The notes: a model not told the origin generated them from the sequence alone. 64,000 bases of DNA from Candidatus Omnitrophica bacterium UBA6210 (GCA_002421805.1 DISM01000004.1:1-64000); one strand, 5' to 3'. Shown: positions 52,207 to 61,108, numbered from the stretch's first letter. Numbers and translations are program-made.

Positions 52207-53066
52207 GGGTCTGAAAAATACAGGACGTCTTTTGTGCCTTTATTCTTAGCCGGAACGTTAATTTTAAATTTCTCAAGGTATCCTAATTTCTTAAAATCTT
52301 TATAGAGAATGCGTACGATCTGCCTAGCTCTAGTTTTGTGGAATGAGTCGAACGGAATTTTAAGTAAACAGCACAATTTGTCCACGTTAATTTCTGAATA
52401 TGGACGCTTTTTATTTTGCTTCAAATACCAAAGCGCAAAATTGAAATGGTATTTACCAACTCTGCGGCCAGAACGTTCGAGCAAAGCTTTGAGGCGGGGA
52501 TAAAAATCACCTTCAAACAACTTGTAATAACCCTCGTTGCAAAATTTAGGGAACACTCTCACCTGTATCTTTGAAACTTTTTCTTCAACTCTGCCGTTCT
52601 CCAAGTCTTTCTCGGTCACGTTCGAGGCAGCGTAGACAATTTCAATCAAACGACAATTAGGTATGGCGACAACATCGTAATGGTCAACGCCTTCCTCCCT
52701 CTTTTTAAACTTCATAAAATATACGGAAACGGTATTCCGGGAAAGACGCAATAATGCTTCTAATGCCTCTTTGATTCGCTTGCTTCCAAAACGTCCTACC
52801 TTGTCTTGCTTGAACCCCATACGTTTCATAAACTCATAGGTCGAGAGCGACACACCGCTTTGAAATACTTTGCTACTAAAACCTTCTTCACCATATTTGC
52901 TAAAAATAGCAAGCATGCCCCTATGGTCGTTCACCCCTAAATCCAACTCCTTAAACTCTTCAATAAATTGTTTTAAATGGCGGTCATTTAATTTATCGAG
53001 GCGATTCTTAGTAACCAAAAATGAATCCAGGTAGTAACCCGGCACTTGTATTTTATTGTCTGTCAT
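52191..53066 (-). CDS. Replication-initiator-like protein
   Basis: This is a 291-residue protein ending inside the iterons. It is basic and helix-rich with two likely winged-helix units (FSKYGEEGFSSKVFQSG with RFGSKRIKEALEALLRLSRN; later VGKYHFNFALWYLKQNK and INVDKLCCLLKIPFDSF), as in plasmid Rep proteins of the RepA/Rep_3 kind, though I see no diagnostic motif. The link with iterons and an adjacent helicase-primase supports a Rep role. It overlaps the helicase gene by 14 bases. Confidence 0.5.
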   Translation of the reverse strand: MTDNKIQVPGYYLDSFLVTKNRLDKLNDRHLKQFIEEFKELDLGVNDHRGMLAIFSKYGEEGFSSKVFQSGVSLSTYEFMKRMGFKQDKVGRFGSKRIKEALEALLRLSRNTVSVYFMKFKKREEGVDHYDVVAIPNCRLIEIVYAASNVTEKDLENGRVEEKVSKIQVRVFPKFCNEGYYKLFEGDFYPRLKALLERSGRRVGKYHFNFALWYLKQNKKRPYSEINVDKLCCLLKIPFDSFHKTRARQIVRILYKDFKKLGYLEKFKINVPAKNKGTKDVLYFSDPNGLH

Positions 53067-54186
53067 TTTTTATTTTTTTCTGATAGCTGTAATCATCCAT
53101 TTCGTTCAGTTTCCAATGTTCAAAATCTGCTGTATAGATAATCGAATCGCCGCTTTCGCCATTGCGGTTTGCAACTGTATTCAAGGTAATGACCGATCCC
53201 TGCTTCTCAAGAAACAACGCCACATCTGCGGTATATTCGATATCGCCGCTTTCTTTAAACGCTTCAATCGTTGGTTTTTTGTATTTCCCGCGACTCAATT
53301 CTGAAATTATAAGAAATGAAACATTATACTGATCACGAACACACTCAAAGGCTCGGAGCCAGCCATCAATGCTTGATCTTTTGTCATTTATATTCAGTGC
53401 CGGGAGTTTCTGAAGAGAATCAATAACGAAAAGGATCGGCTTGGTGCAAGATGAATCATCCCGAAGAAACAATATATACTTCTCAAGAATATCAGTTGCT
53501 ATTTCCTGAGGCGAAGCATACTTGTCACCCGCATCTCTCATAGAAGGCCGGATAATATATAAATTGCTTAGTATCTTCAATAGGCGGGCATATTCTGCTT
53601 TATATTTTGATTGGTTAAATACTTCTTTATGCTTTTTTCTAAGCTCAGTAATTGTAAGATCAAAAACATTTGTGGAAATTTTCCCCATTAGATTAAGAGA
53701 ACCATTTTCATAATCCATGTAAATCGTTGGACATCCCCGCTCGGCCGTTCCAATGGCTATATTCCCGGCAAAGGTGGTTTTTCCTTCTTTTGGTTTACCG
53801 CCAACAAACCAGATTCCTGATATACCGGAAAACTGGCGATCAAGGCGACTATACCCCGAAGATATTCCTACAATTTCGCCTCGTGAATCCAACTCAATAC
53901 GCGCTTTTAACGACCCAATCATCAATGCGCTAGGCTTAAGAATCGGCTCAACTTCTGCTTTCGCAGATGTTGCATACCTTGCAATTTCTTTTAGGAATTT
54001 ATCTTTTGAGCCACATTCCTGAAAAAGATCATTAAGGTCATAGCCTTTTGTTTTATCTGATTCCCAAAGTATCCTCTTGGCTTTATAACCTATAGAACAA
54101 CAAAAGTCCTTTGCGCCGTTTTGACCGGCTTCATCATTGTCGTAACATACTACAATCTCGGGTATTCCTTTAAATAACTTCGACAT
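53053..54186 (-). CDS. Replicative helicase with C-terminal half of a TOPRIM domain
   Basis: This protein has about 377 residues from the ATG at 54186, which has AAAGAGGAG seven bases upstream. The N-terminus starts with the second half of a TOPRIM fold (EIVVCYDNDEAGQNGAKDF and KTKGYDLNDLF). A RecA/DnaB-type ATPase follows with Walker A GGKPKEGKTTFAGNIA, Walker B LFVIDSLQKLP and SFLIISELSRGKYKK. Whole primase-helicase fusions of this type exist in phages and plasmids. Here the first half of TOPRIM is encoded in the preceding gene. Confidence 0.75.
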   Translation of the reverse strand: MSKLFKGIPEIVVCYDNDEAGQNGAKDFCCSIGYKAKRILWESDKTKGYDLNDLFQECGSKDKFLKEIARYATSAKAEVEPILKPSALMIGSLKARIELDSRGEIVGISSGYSRLDRQFSGISGIWFVGGKPKEGKTTFAGNIAIGTAERGCPTIYMDYENGSLNLMGKISTNVFDLTITELRKKHKEVFNQSKYKAEYARLLKILSNLYIIRPSMRDAGDKYASPQEIATDILEKYILFLRDDSSCTKPILFVIDSLQKLPALNINDKRSSIDGWLRAFECVRDQYNVSFLIISELSRGKYKKPTIEAFKESGDIEYTADVALFLEKQGSVITLNTVANRNGESGDSIIYTADFEHWKLNEMDDYSYQKKIKNDRQ

Positions 54187-54580
54187 CGTTATACTCCTCT
54201 TTAAAACCACCTGCCCCAGAAATACCTATACATAGGAAACCGCACATCTTCATGATTAAGGTGTCTTTTTCTCCTTCGCAAACATGTATGGGCCGCTTTT
54301 GTTCTCGGGCCGTTTTAATGTCCTGAATATTGAATATACGCACAAAATCGCCTTCAGCCGGACACCAATAGTGCCTTTTGTCAATACTGATGGCCTTGTA
54401 AAAAAAACAATCTCCTTTTGCGTCAAAATATGGGAATATATAAAATTTATTCTTCAGAGAGTAACCAATACTGAAGTAATCCAACACCCAATCATTGCAG
54501 CCTCTATCGTGCCAGTATTTACGCCGTTCTTGTGTAAGATTATCATGCGCTTTTTTGATAAATTCGTTTAGCAGCCTCAT
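54170..54580 (-). CDS. Primase fragment: DnaG core with N-terminal half of TOPRIM
   Basis: This 136-residue protein has a primase core-like start (LLNEFIKKAHDNLTQERRKY, WHDRGCNDWVLDYFSIGY) and the first TOPRIM motif PIHVCEGEKDTLIMKM with the catalytic Glu. It ends shortly after GISGAGGFKEEY. The second TOPRIM motif is in the next reading frame, whose start codon lies within the end of this gene. It overlaps the zinc-finger gene by four bases (ATGA). It is likely one subunit of a split primase. Confidence 0.65.
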   Translation of the reverse strand: MRLLNEFIKKAHDNLTQERRKYWHDRGCNDWVLDYFSIGYSLKNKFYIFPYFDAKGDCFFYKAISIDKRHYWCPAEGDFVRIFNIQDIKTAREQKRPIHVCEGEKDTLIMKMCGFLCIGISGAGGFKEEYNDVEVI

Positions 54581-54798
54581 AAGTACCTTCTGATGTGCCT
54601 TCGCATACGGTTTTTCAATATATTAATGTTGCCTTGGCCGCAGCCGGCGTGGCACTTCCAGAGCCCACTTGCCACATTGATCGAAAGAGACTGGCGGCGA
54701 TCATCATGAAACGGACAAAATGTATAAGTCTGACCCTTAGAATTCGGCCTCAACGCTTGCCCTAAAAAATCTTCAAACTGCCTCTGATATTTGAACAT
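54577..54798 (-). CDS. CHC2-type primase zinc finger protein
   Basis: This 73-residue protein has the CHC2 zinc finger: YTFCPFHDDRRQSLSIN then LWKCHAGCGQGNINI, with CPFH and CHAGC in the normal spacing. In DnaG-like primases this domain binds the template. Here it stands alone and its C-terminus ends in Arg-rich sequence. The stop overlaps the start of the next primase fragment. The start has ATTAAGGAGGT upstream. Confidence 0.75.
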   Translation of the reverse strand: MFKYQRQFEDFLGQALRPNSKGQTYTFCPFHDDRRQSLSINVASGLWKCHAGCGQGNINILKNRMRRHIRRYL

Positions 54799-54855
54799 TT
54801 TACCTCCTTATTAACGCTAACATTCGTTGTCGTTCGCTATACTAAGTAAAAAAAA

Positions 54856-55368
54856 TCAGTCTTCTTTCCCTATTATATACTCAATGAAATCAGCATAATC
54901 GCCAACTCTTTTTATTTGCAATCCTTTCTTAAGCTTTCTAATATACCCTTCCGCAAAGCTATGGAGTAATTTATTACTTCCCAACTCCCAAACTAGATCT
55001 CCCCCCTGTTTCTTCCCCTTTGAATGTTCATTGATATAATCTAGATGAGAATCTAAATCAATAATCATATCTTTAAAATACTTTTCTTTATTTTTGCGCG
55101 CCATTTCGGCCAAATCTTCCAAAGAGCACAAAAATGTTTTCCTGAATATAGCAATAGCCCGCAATTCTTCTGTAATAAACTTCCGGTTATAAGAAACATT
55201 CCTGCCTTTCCCAAAGCGAAAAGCATTTGGAAGAATTCCAAGCTTGGTCATTTTCTGTTGCACGCGCTGCGAAACTCCAGTTAACTGCTCAATCTGCTTT
55301 GGAGTAATTAAATCTTTTTCATCCGCGAGCAAATTTGTCTCAACTCTTTTTAATTGGTCATTCGTCAT
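54856..55368 (-). CDS. DNA-binding protein with N-terminal MerR-like HTH
   Basis: This 170-residue protein has a helix-turn-helix (ITPKQIEQLTGVSQRVQQKM with LGILPNAFRFGKGRNVSYN), then a long helical region and a C-terminal helix FAEGYIRKLKKGLQI. The first part resembles MerR-type HTHs. A 140-bp upstream region separates it from a resolvase gene. It may control the replication genes that follow within the same direction. Not recognised beyond the HTH. Confidence 0.6.
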   Translation of the reverse strand: MTNDQLKRVETNLLADEKDLITPKQIEQLTGVSQRVQQKMTKLGILPNAFRFGKGRNVSYNRKFITEELRAIAIFRKTFLCSLEDLAEMARKNKEKYFKDMIIDLDSHLDYINEHSKGKKQGGDLVWELGSNKLLHSFAEGYIRKLKKGLQIKRVGDYADFIEYIIGKED

Positions 55369-55508
55369 ATGTCTTGCCTCGATTAACGTCTGTCAACGTT
55401 CAGTCACGATGATACACGAACAGAAGTAATTTGTCAAGTCTTTTTTGCAAGATTTTATTTGTCTCTAAATAATCGTCCGATTTTTCAACCGGACAAATTT
55501 CCCTTATT

Positions 55509-56081
55509 TTACTTAGCAACAAGGGCAAGCTTTTTGGGGGAGCATTTTTCAGCCCTGTTTTTCATGTGCCAAAGGTAATAACCTGCCTTCGCTCTCGGTC
55601 GGCTGTCTTTCTTGCCTGCCGGCCTGCCTAACCTCTTACCCTCTCGCTTTGCCCTCTCCAGTCCTGCCTTCGTTCTTTCAACAATACGCATTCGCTCTTG
55701 TTGAGCAACCCAACTGAATATGGCAAGCAATAATTGCCCCAGTCCCGCGTCCTGCGTATCAAGCCAACTTTCCTTTAGGCTCTTTATGGCAGCTCCATTC
55801 CTTTGTAATCTTTGAAAATAGCCTAGAGTATTTGAAATTCCCTCGCGACTGAATCGATCAAGAGCCCAAATCAACAATAGGTCAAACTTCCTTTTGTCGG
55901 CGTCGTTGAGCATCTGAAGGAAATGCTCCCTGTCGCCGTTTCCACCCGACGCCAAGTCAACATACTCAGATACAACTTCTCCGCCTATGGCTTTTGCGTA
56001 ATCTCGAAGGGGATTTAATTGGTTTTGAGGGTCTTGCGATTCGTCATTTTTTGAAACTCGCGCATAAATAGCAATCTTCAT
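55509..56081 (-). CDS. Small serine resolvase
   Basis: This is a 190-residue resolvase/invertase from MKIAIYARVS. It has the catalytic Ser in IYARVSKNDESQDPQNQLN, LLIWALDRFSREGISN, LDTQDAGLGQLLLAIFSWVAQQERMRIVERTKAGLERAKREGK in segments, and a C-terminal HTH-like basic tail (LGRPAGKKDSRPR). Such enzymes resolve multimers or cointegrates. Distinct from the large serine recombinase at 48.7-50.4 kb. Likely part of plasmid-type maintenance. Confidence 0.88.
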   Translation of the reverse strand: MKIAIYARVSKNDESQDPQNQLNPLRDYAKAIGGEVVSEYVDLASGGNGDREHFLQMLNDADKRKFDLLLIWALDRFSREGISNTLGYFQRLQRNGAAIKSLKESWLDTQDAGLGQLLLAIFSWVAQQERMRIVERTKAGLERAKREGKRLGRPAGKKDSRPRAKAGYYLWHMKNRAEKCSPKKLALVAK

Positions 56082-56265
56082 GGGCACACTCTCCTATAAA
56101 TAGTTTGGGCGTAGCTTCAATCCTATGAAGGATTTTAATAGCCACGCCCTATTCTTGCACAAACTTTTAAATTTCTATATCCTACATAGAATCAATGAGT
56201 TACAACAACCATTATGCCTCAAAATCTATTAAATTGCAAAAGGTTTTTTATAGGACATACTTTCG

Positions 56266-56721
56266 CTATTGTAACCCTAGCAGGTCGTATCGGTTATGGA
56301 ATCGTTTTTCATCATCCCGGAATTGACGCATTGTGGTAGCGTTGTGTTTCTGACCTTTTCTGCCGGGTGTCTTAAGCCATTTTTTGTGATGATTTTTTAT
56401 GAAGGTTGCAACAATTTTACTGGGTACAATATAAAATTCAGCGGGTTCACCATAATTTAAACTGACGAATGCGTAAAATAAATTAGGCGCATGGTAACTT
56501 TCCGCTTTCTCATTCATTACCCATGCCGTTCCTTTGCTATATCTCGTTTTAACTTGAATTGCTGCTGTTTTAGTGGCCTTCTCGTTCGTTACAAGAATGT
56601 CAACTCCTTTCGAATTGCGAAGCGTGACTGAAGCAATGAAACCACGCCTAGAAAGCTCTCCGGCCACTAGATACTCACCGGCGCAACCGGAAAGAATTGA
56701 ATTCAATTTATCCTTTTTCAT
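56266..56721 (-). CDS. PD-(D/E)xK-like protein, DUF4365/Mrr-type small nuclease
   Basis: This 151-residue protein starts with a helix (LNSILSGCAGEYLVAGELSRRG) then GVDILVTNEKATKTAAIQVKTRY, an Asp followed by a Q-x-K pair as in restriction-type nuclease folds. The C-terminal part is basic. It is divergently transcribed from an XRE regulator across a 97-bp region with an operator-like palindrome. It may be a nuclease controlled by that regulator; function unproven. Confidence 0.6.
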   Translation of the reverse strand: MKKDKLNSILSGCAGEYLVAGELSRRGFIASVTLRNSKGVDILVTNEKATKTAAIQVKTRYSKGTAWVMNEKAESYHAPNLFYAFVSLNYGEPAEFYIVPSKIVATFIKNHHKKWLKTPGRKGQKHNATTMRQFRDDEKRFHNRYDLLGLQ

Positions 56722-56763
56722 AACACCTTCCTGAATTTTGTCTCGTAAATACCAATTTAATAT

Positions 56764-56785
56764 ACACCTTACTTCAGTTAGGTGT
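56764..56785. promoter_or_regulatory. Operator-like palindrome between divergent genes
   Basis: The arms are ACACCT and AGGTGT with a 10-bp centre. A further related half-site (GGTGTAT) lies at 56814-56820, overlapping the XRE start codon. Probable autoregulatory binding sites for the XRE protein. Confidence 0.45.
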
Positions 56786-56818
56786 CAAGAAGTAATAAAC
56801 CGTAGGATAATACGGTGT

Positions 56819-57031
56819 ATGGAGAATATACGATTAAAAATAGGCAGAAGGATTAAGGAGCTGCGAAAGAAGTGCGGATATACGCAGGATAAGCTTTCTG
56901 AAATAACTGAAATTGACTATAAGTACATTCAAAGGCTTGAAGGAAAAACCCCGCCTGCCTTGAAAGTTGATACTATAGAAAGACTTGCTAAAGCACTAAA
57001 GGTAAAACCTGCCGAGTTGCTAGAATTTTAA
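56819..57031 (+). CDS. XRE-family transcriptional regulator
   Basis: This 70-residue protein is one of the only plus-strand genes. It has the XRE helix-turn-helix: RIKELRKKCGYTQDKLSEIT, EIDYKYIQRLEGKTPP and VDTIERLAKALKVKPAELL. The ATG is at 56819; the longer frame upstream lacks conserved sequence. It is likely to repress itself and the divergent nuclease-like gene. Confidence 0.88.
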   Translation: MENIRLKIGRRIKELRKKCGYTQDKLSEITEIDYKYIQRLEGKTPPALKVDTIERLAKALKVKPAELLEF

Positions 57032-57067
57032 CAGTTTCCTCAGCACTTATTTTGCCTAAAAATTTTA

Positions 57068-57829
57068 TTATTCTGCTGCTTCAACTTCCTTCACTAATTT
57101 ATGATATCGACAATAATCGCAGTCTGAATTTGCTTCGGGAATTCTATTTTCTTCCAGACACTTTTTCGCATCTATTAATGTTGGTTCCACCCACGCATCG
57201 TTACCTTCATATGGGATAATCTTAACTTCAAACTCGAGCTTATTCGCGAATAACTCTTTATCAGATTTTCCGTTGCAATAAACAAAATAGCCAATCGCTG
57301 ACACCTTGAACCCATTCTTACGAAATAACCATTGATAAAGTTCCATCTGTCTTTTATATGCGATTTGCCATTCTGCATCCAAACTAACTTCTTCTTTTTT
57401 AGAGGTGCTTTTATAATCAACGATCAATAAATCACCTGATGGGACCACCCACACATCATCAATTGCACCTGTAACGATAAAATTCGTTGGCTCATGTAAA
57501 TATGTAATCCCTTTCCGTAAAGCGTCACGCCATTCGTCAATCTTATCATGTTGAAATGGTATAGCATCAATACCAAAGGTTTTCATTAGAGGATGCGTTG
57601 TCTGTTTGGCTCGATAAGCATCAAACTCCCTCTTCAGAAGAGAATCAACGGCAGAATTAAGACTAAACGGAAATCCCGGTGGCTGCCCAACACCTAACCG
57701 TCGATCAAGATAAAAACATCGTGGACACGATAAAAAGAGATCTATTTTTGTGCGACTCAATTTGAATGGCGCACTGCTATTAGTATCAAATAGATTACGT
57801 ATTCTTTTACCAGTATAATATTGGCTCAT
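57068..57829 (-). CDS. RecB/Cas4-like PD-(D/E)xK nuclease with Fe-S cysteines
   Basis: This is a 253-residue protein. It has TKIDLFLSCPRCFYLDRRLG at the N-terminus, motif II/III around DDVWVVPSGDLLIVDYKSTS (Asp, then D-x-K), the QxxxY motif in AYKRQMELYQWLFRK, and C-terminal DCDYCRYH. The four cysteines (Cys34, Cys37 and two at the end) are placed as in Cas4 and AddB-type Fe-S exonucleases. No CRISPR array or other cas gene is present. It is the last gene of the run with KTSC, HerA and SIR2. Confidence 0.75.
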   Translation of the reverse strand: MSQYYTGKRIRNLFDTNSSAPFKLSRTKIDLFLSCPRCFYLDRRLGVGQPPGFPFSLNSAVDSLLKREFDAYRAKQTTHPLMKTFGIDAIPFQHDKIDEWRDALRKGITYLHEPTNFIVTGAIDDVWVVPSGDLLIVDYKSTSKKEEVSLDAEWQIAYKRQMELYQWLFRKNGFKVSAIGYFVYCNGKSDKELFANKLEFEVKIIPYEGNDAWVEPTLIDAKKCLEENRIPEANSDCDYCRYHKLVKEVEAAE

Positions 57830-57844
57830 TCTGTTTCCGTGTAC

Positions 57845-58051
57845 TTATCCAATTTTTTCGTATGGATAGCTATTGCGAATGTTTCTGTTTAAATACGCTC
57901 CTAATGAACTTGCTTGCATAAAATCATTGTAGACAACTAGCGGAATGTTTTTGTATTCGTACACCGAACCATTGGTAAATTGAATTCTCATCGTTTCCGA
58001 TGACTCATCATATCCCACCATTTGAATATTCGATGACGCAACAGGTTTCAT
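57845..58051 (-). CDS. KTSC domain protein
   Basis: This 68-residue protein is the KTSC domain: SSNIQMVGYDESSETMRIQF, GSVYEYKNIPLVVYNDFM and SLGAYLNRNIRNSYPYEKI. KTSC domains are small, often fused to or next to nucleic-acid enzymes, and their ligand is not established. It lies eight bases downstream of herA and 15 bases upstream of the nuclease gene. Confidence 0.8.
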   Translation of the reverse strand: MKPVASSNIQMVGYDESSETMRIQFTNGSVYEYKNIPLVVYNDFMQASSLGAYLNRNIRNSYPYEKIG

Positions 58052-58059
58052 ATCCATAA

Positions 58060-59865
58060 CTATTCTCCACTCTTTTTAATAGTAAATCTACCATTACGCC
58101 AAAGATCAAGTGCTTGTTTATAATAATCAACTGTTGGGGGTGACTGCGCCCAAGCCTTCGAGACTTTAGGATCTTCACTTTTTGGGGCCCTTGTAGCTGC
58201 ATCGATTCTTACACGTGATGGAATTTTTACAGCTTCCCCAAATATCAGTGCTTCTCCAGTGCGTAGACTAGGTATAAGAGCTAACATATCTGACAAATCA
58301 TCTTGAATCGCAGACGAAACGTGTCCTCTATCCTGTCCATTAGTCATACGCAAGGCAATTGTAGTTCCGCATTGGCTTAAAACTGTAGAATCAAGCTCCG
58401 AGGGCCTTTGCGTTACCAGCATCAATCCTAGACCATACTTACGCCCTTCTTTTGCGATACTCCTTACAGACCTAGAAGCAACTGATTCTTCTCCTGCCTG
58501 CAAATACATATGGGCTTCTTCTAAAACCATCAATAGGGGTTGCTGTCTCCCTCCAATTGGTAGATCTTGCGCCCAAAATAGTGCATCATAGGCGATACGA
58601 ATAACGGCACCTGATACAATCGCAGTAATTTCAGCTGGTACGCCTGATAAATCCAAAACTGTAATAGGTCTATCATGAGCCAACCAATCAACCAATAGCG
58701 CATCTAAATCTTTCTTTACTTTCCCGTCTTTCGTGGGCTCCCAATCACCGGGATGAAAGAAAAAATTAAATCTTTGATCAACCAGCCTATTCCTAACATT
58801 ACTAAGGTAACGAAGAATACCTTTAGCTTGAACATTCATATAAGGATTCGTATTTGTGGTCGAGTGCGGTTCAAACTGCGCGCTGATTAAAGAATCAGGG
58901 TCTCCTTCTTTTGTCAATGCCTCTCTAGTAAATACTCCATTCGTCTTATATACTGTGAGCCGCTCAAATCTATCTAATTGGTACCACAGCTCCTTTAGAC
59001 TAAAGGGAATAGGACTATCAGCACTCATCGCTGCTTCTTCTGGAGGCGATGATAAATGTTTACTTGCTTCTAGTTTCTTTGTGAAAACCTTTTCCCTCAC
59101 ATACTCCTCTTGGGGATCAGTAAGTGTCCCCACGAATGTCTTTAATAGCTCTCCAAAAGGTAACGCCCAATAAGGAATAAACAGCGGGTATTCGCCCTTA
59201 CTCACATTCGCATTAATCTTAAAAACTCTGGCATAGCTGCCTAAAGCTGAGCTATACTCCCCGTGAGGATCTATCAACAGAATGCGCGCCGCTGGAAACT
59301 TTCCTTTAGCAATTTCACATAAAAACACAGTCACAGCGTTAGATTTACCGCTACCCGTAGAACCAAGAAGAGCGACATGTCTTGTCACTAATTTATCAAT
59401 GTCTAATCTTGCGGACAGACTTTCAGAAGCACTGATTTGACCGATTGAAATTGAGCTCCTATCATCCATTGTCCCATAAATAATTTTCAAATCATCAATC
59501 GTAACAAGATGTACGTGGTCTCCAGTAACTGGTGATTGACTCACTCCACGCTCAAATCGATCCCCAACTCTCTCTCCGACCAAAACCATAGTTAACCAAT
59601 TCTTGGATAACTTCTTAAGTTTGTCTGAATCATCTGAATCACGTAACCTCTCAGGAATTGCATCTGCGCCAGCTTGCGTAACTACGCCATAAAGATCTAT
59701 GTAGCCCACGGGAATCCGTAAAAACGAACCTATTTGTCCAACACGATAAACACGTCCATCTATAACCGGCACATTCGAAGGAAGACGTTCAGTATCAATT
59801 AATATTGATATACGGCTCCCAAGGACACTTTCTACTGTGCCAATAATAGTATCGTTACGAAGCAT
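58060..59865 (-). CDS. herA: HerA-type ATPase (SIR2-HerA defence)
   Basis: This is a 601-residue HerA/FtsK-like ATPase. It has an N-terminal HAS-barrel, Walker A ALLGSTGSGKSNAVTVFL near residue 170, Walker B ILLIDPHGEY and LMVLEEAHMYLQAGEES, and sensor LMLVTQRPSELDSTVLSQC. In SIR2-HerA (Nezha) systems HerA forms a hexamer that controls the SIR2 NADase upon phage infection. Its start overlaps the end of the SIR2 gene by 11 bases. Confidence 0.88.
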   Translation of the reverse strand: MLRNDTIIGTVESVLGSRISILIDTERLPSNVPVIDGRVYRVGQIGSFLRIPVGYIDLYGVVTQAGADAIPERLRDSDDSDKLKKLSKNWLTMVLVGERVGDRFERGVSQSPVTGDHVHLVTIDDLKIIYGTMDDRSSISIGQISASESLSARLDIDKLVTRHVALLGSTGSGKSNAVTVFLCEIAKGKFPAARILLIDPHGEYSSALGSYARVFKINANVSKGEYPLFIPYWALPFGELLKTFVGTLTDPQEEYVREKVFTKKLEASKHLSSPPEEAAMSADSPIPFSLKELWYQLDRFERLTVYKTNGVFTREALTKEGDPDSLISAQFEPHSTTNTNPYMNVQAKGILRYLSNVRNRLVDQRFNFFFHPGDWEPTKDGKVKKDLDALLVDWLAHDRPITVLDLSGVPAEITAIVSGAVIRIAYDALFWAQDLPIGGRQQPLLMVLEEAHMYLQAGEESVASRSVRSIAKEGRKYGLGLMLVTQRPSELDSTVLSQCGTTIALRMTNGQDRGHVSSAIQDDLSDMLALIPSLRTGEALIFGEAVKIPSRVRIDAATRAPKSEDPKVSKAWAQSPPTVDYYKQALDLWRNGRFTIKKSGE

Positions 59866-61108
59866 CTCTAACTCCAGAAGCAGTGTTAGGCAACATTAGA
59901 TTTAAGAACGCTACTAATTTTGCGAAATCGCCCAACACAAGAACCCCCTTGCCTTCCCAGTGGACTTCCTGTGTTGGAATTTTATTCCCATTATCTTTAC
60001 CGGAAACAACCGGATTCGCTGGGACGGCGTCCTCGTCAAAATAGGTACTAATCTGAATACTATCTGATGATGAAGGCTCTCTATTTAATTTCCATAAACC
60101 ATATACACCACCTATCACGGCAGAATTTCTTGCCATTACGGTGAGTCGCGGCTCATACTTAGCTAATTTAACTGCGGGATGATCCTCTGGACCATCACCA
60201 TGAATAAATGCATACACTGCGGATGATCGCGTTCTAGACAAAGCATGGATAATCGTATCATTGAGATGTTGATCCCCGAATCCATAACCACAGATAATTA
60301 AAAAGCTATCATCTTCCTTTAAGAAAGTCGCTAATCTATCAATAAAACTCACGTAAGGCTGTTTCCGTGAGTCATCGTATTTGAGTAAAGACGGGAACAC
60401 CATTAAGCTACCTGCACCTTTTTCTCGTACTATTCGGTTTTGTTTTTCATCGAATCTCCATCCAAGAGACCCATGGACCTTCCATAGTCGTACCCAATCA
60501 ATTGGCAGATCATTTTCCGCCACCGTTGTAGAGCAGAAAAAAGGGCTGTGGCTTCCAACGAATCCATCGAAATACGGTACCCTCACTCGTTCAAATCCTA
60601 CTTCAAAAAGGTAATCATAATTTGTCGTAAATATCTCTATCGCCTTCCTTCTATTCGCATTGCGTATCCACTTAGCAAATTTTTCATGCACAATATCCTG
60701 GGGGATCTCGGGCGAAACCAACTTCTCAATTTTTGAGGTGATTTCCGCTTCTAAATCTTTAAATTGTTTCTGGTTCAATTCGCACAACGTCCCTGATCCA
60801 ATAACTTGCGCCTTAAGCCGTATATTAGAAAGTATATACTCGATTTGAGGTGGCTGTTTTTCTTTCTTAAGCTCTTCTTTTAATGTCTTATAGCACTTCT
60901 TGGATTTTTCGTCAGACAACTGACCTTCGATGGTTTCCGTTAATTCATTAATACCGGGAATGATTGATTTCTTTGATGTTGGATCTTTTACGCACATAGA
61001 AGTTCCAGCTCCCGCAAAAAATCCTATGGATTTTGTAGGCGAGTAAAGCAACTGTTGGAAACCACGGATTATTTCTCTCGGATCGTGTTTCGGGTACTCA
61101 TCGCTCAT
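59855..61108 (-). CDS. SIR2-domain defence effector
   Basis: This is a 417-residue protein with a SIR2-type Rossmann fold: SIGFFAGAGTSMCVKDP near residue 30 (GAGTS nucleotide motif), then IFTTNYDYLFEVGFE, VHGSLGWRF and FLIICGYGFGDQHLNDTIIHA. These are the motifs of NAD-consuming SIR2 defence proteins (FTTNYD and the His of VHGS). Pairing with HerA downstream is diagnostic of SIR2-HerA. The C-terminal ~100 residues are unassigned. Confidence 0.85.
   Translation of the reverse strand: MSDEYPKHDPREIIRGFQQLLYSPTKSIGFFAGAGTSMCVKDPTSKKSIIPGINELTETIEGQLSDEKSKKCYKTLKEELKKEKQPPQIEYILSNIRLKAQVIGSGTLCELNQKQFKDLEAEITSKIEKLVSPEIPQDIVHEKFAKWIRNANRRKAIEIFTTNYDYLFEVGFERVRVPYFDGFVGSHSPFFCSTTVAENDLPIDWVRLWKVHGSLGWRFDEKQNRIVREKGAGSLMVFPSLLKYDDSRKQPYVSFIDRLATFLKEDDSFLIICGYGFGDQHLNDTIIHALSRTRSSAVYAFIHGDGPEDHPAVKLAKYEPRLTVMARNSAVIGGVYGLWKLNREPSSSDSIQISTYFDEDAVPANPVVSGKDNGNKIPTQEVHWEGKGVLVLGDFAKLVAFLNLMLPNTASGVRDAS

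Noticed and set aside
52191..54798. Simple pseudogenisation of the primase-helicase
   Set aside because: The third frame has a well-placed Shine-Dalgarno and ATG and the frames overlap cleanly, so I keep it as a split system pending read checks.
57068..57829. CRISPR-associated Cas4 with array
   Set aside because: No direct-repeat array or other cas gene is visible in the window, so the nuclease is only Cas4-like.
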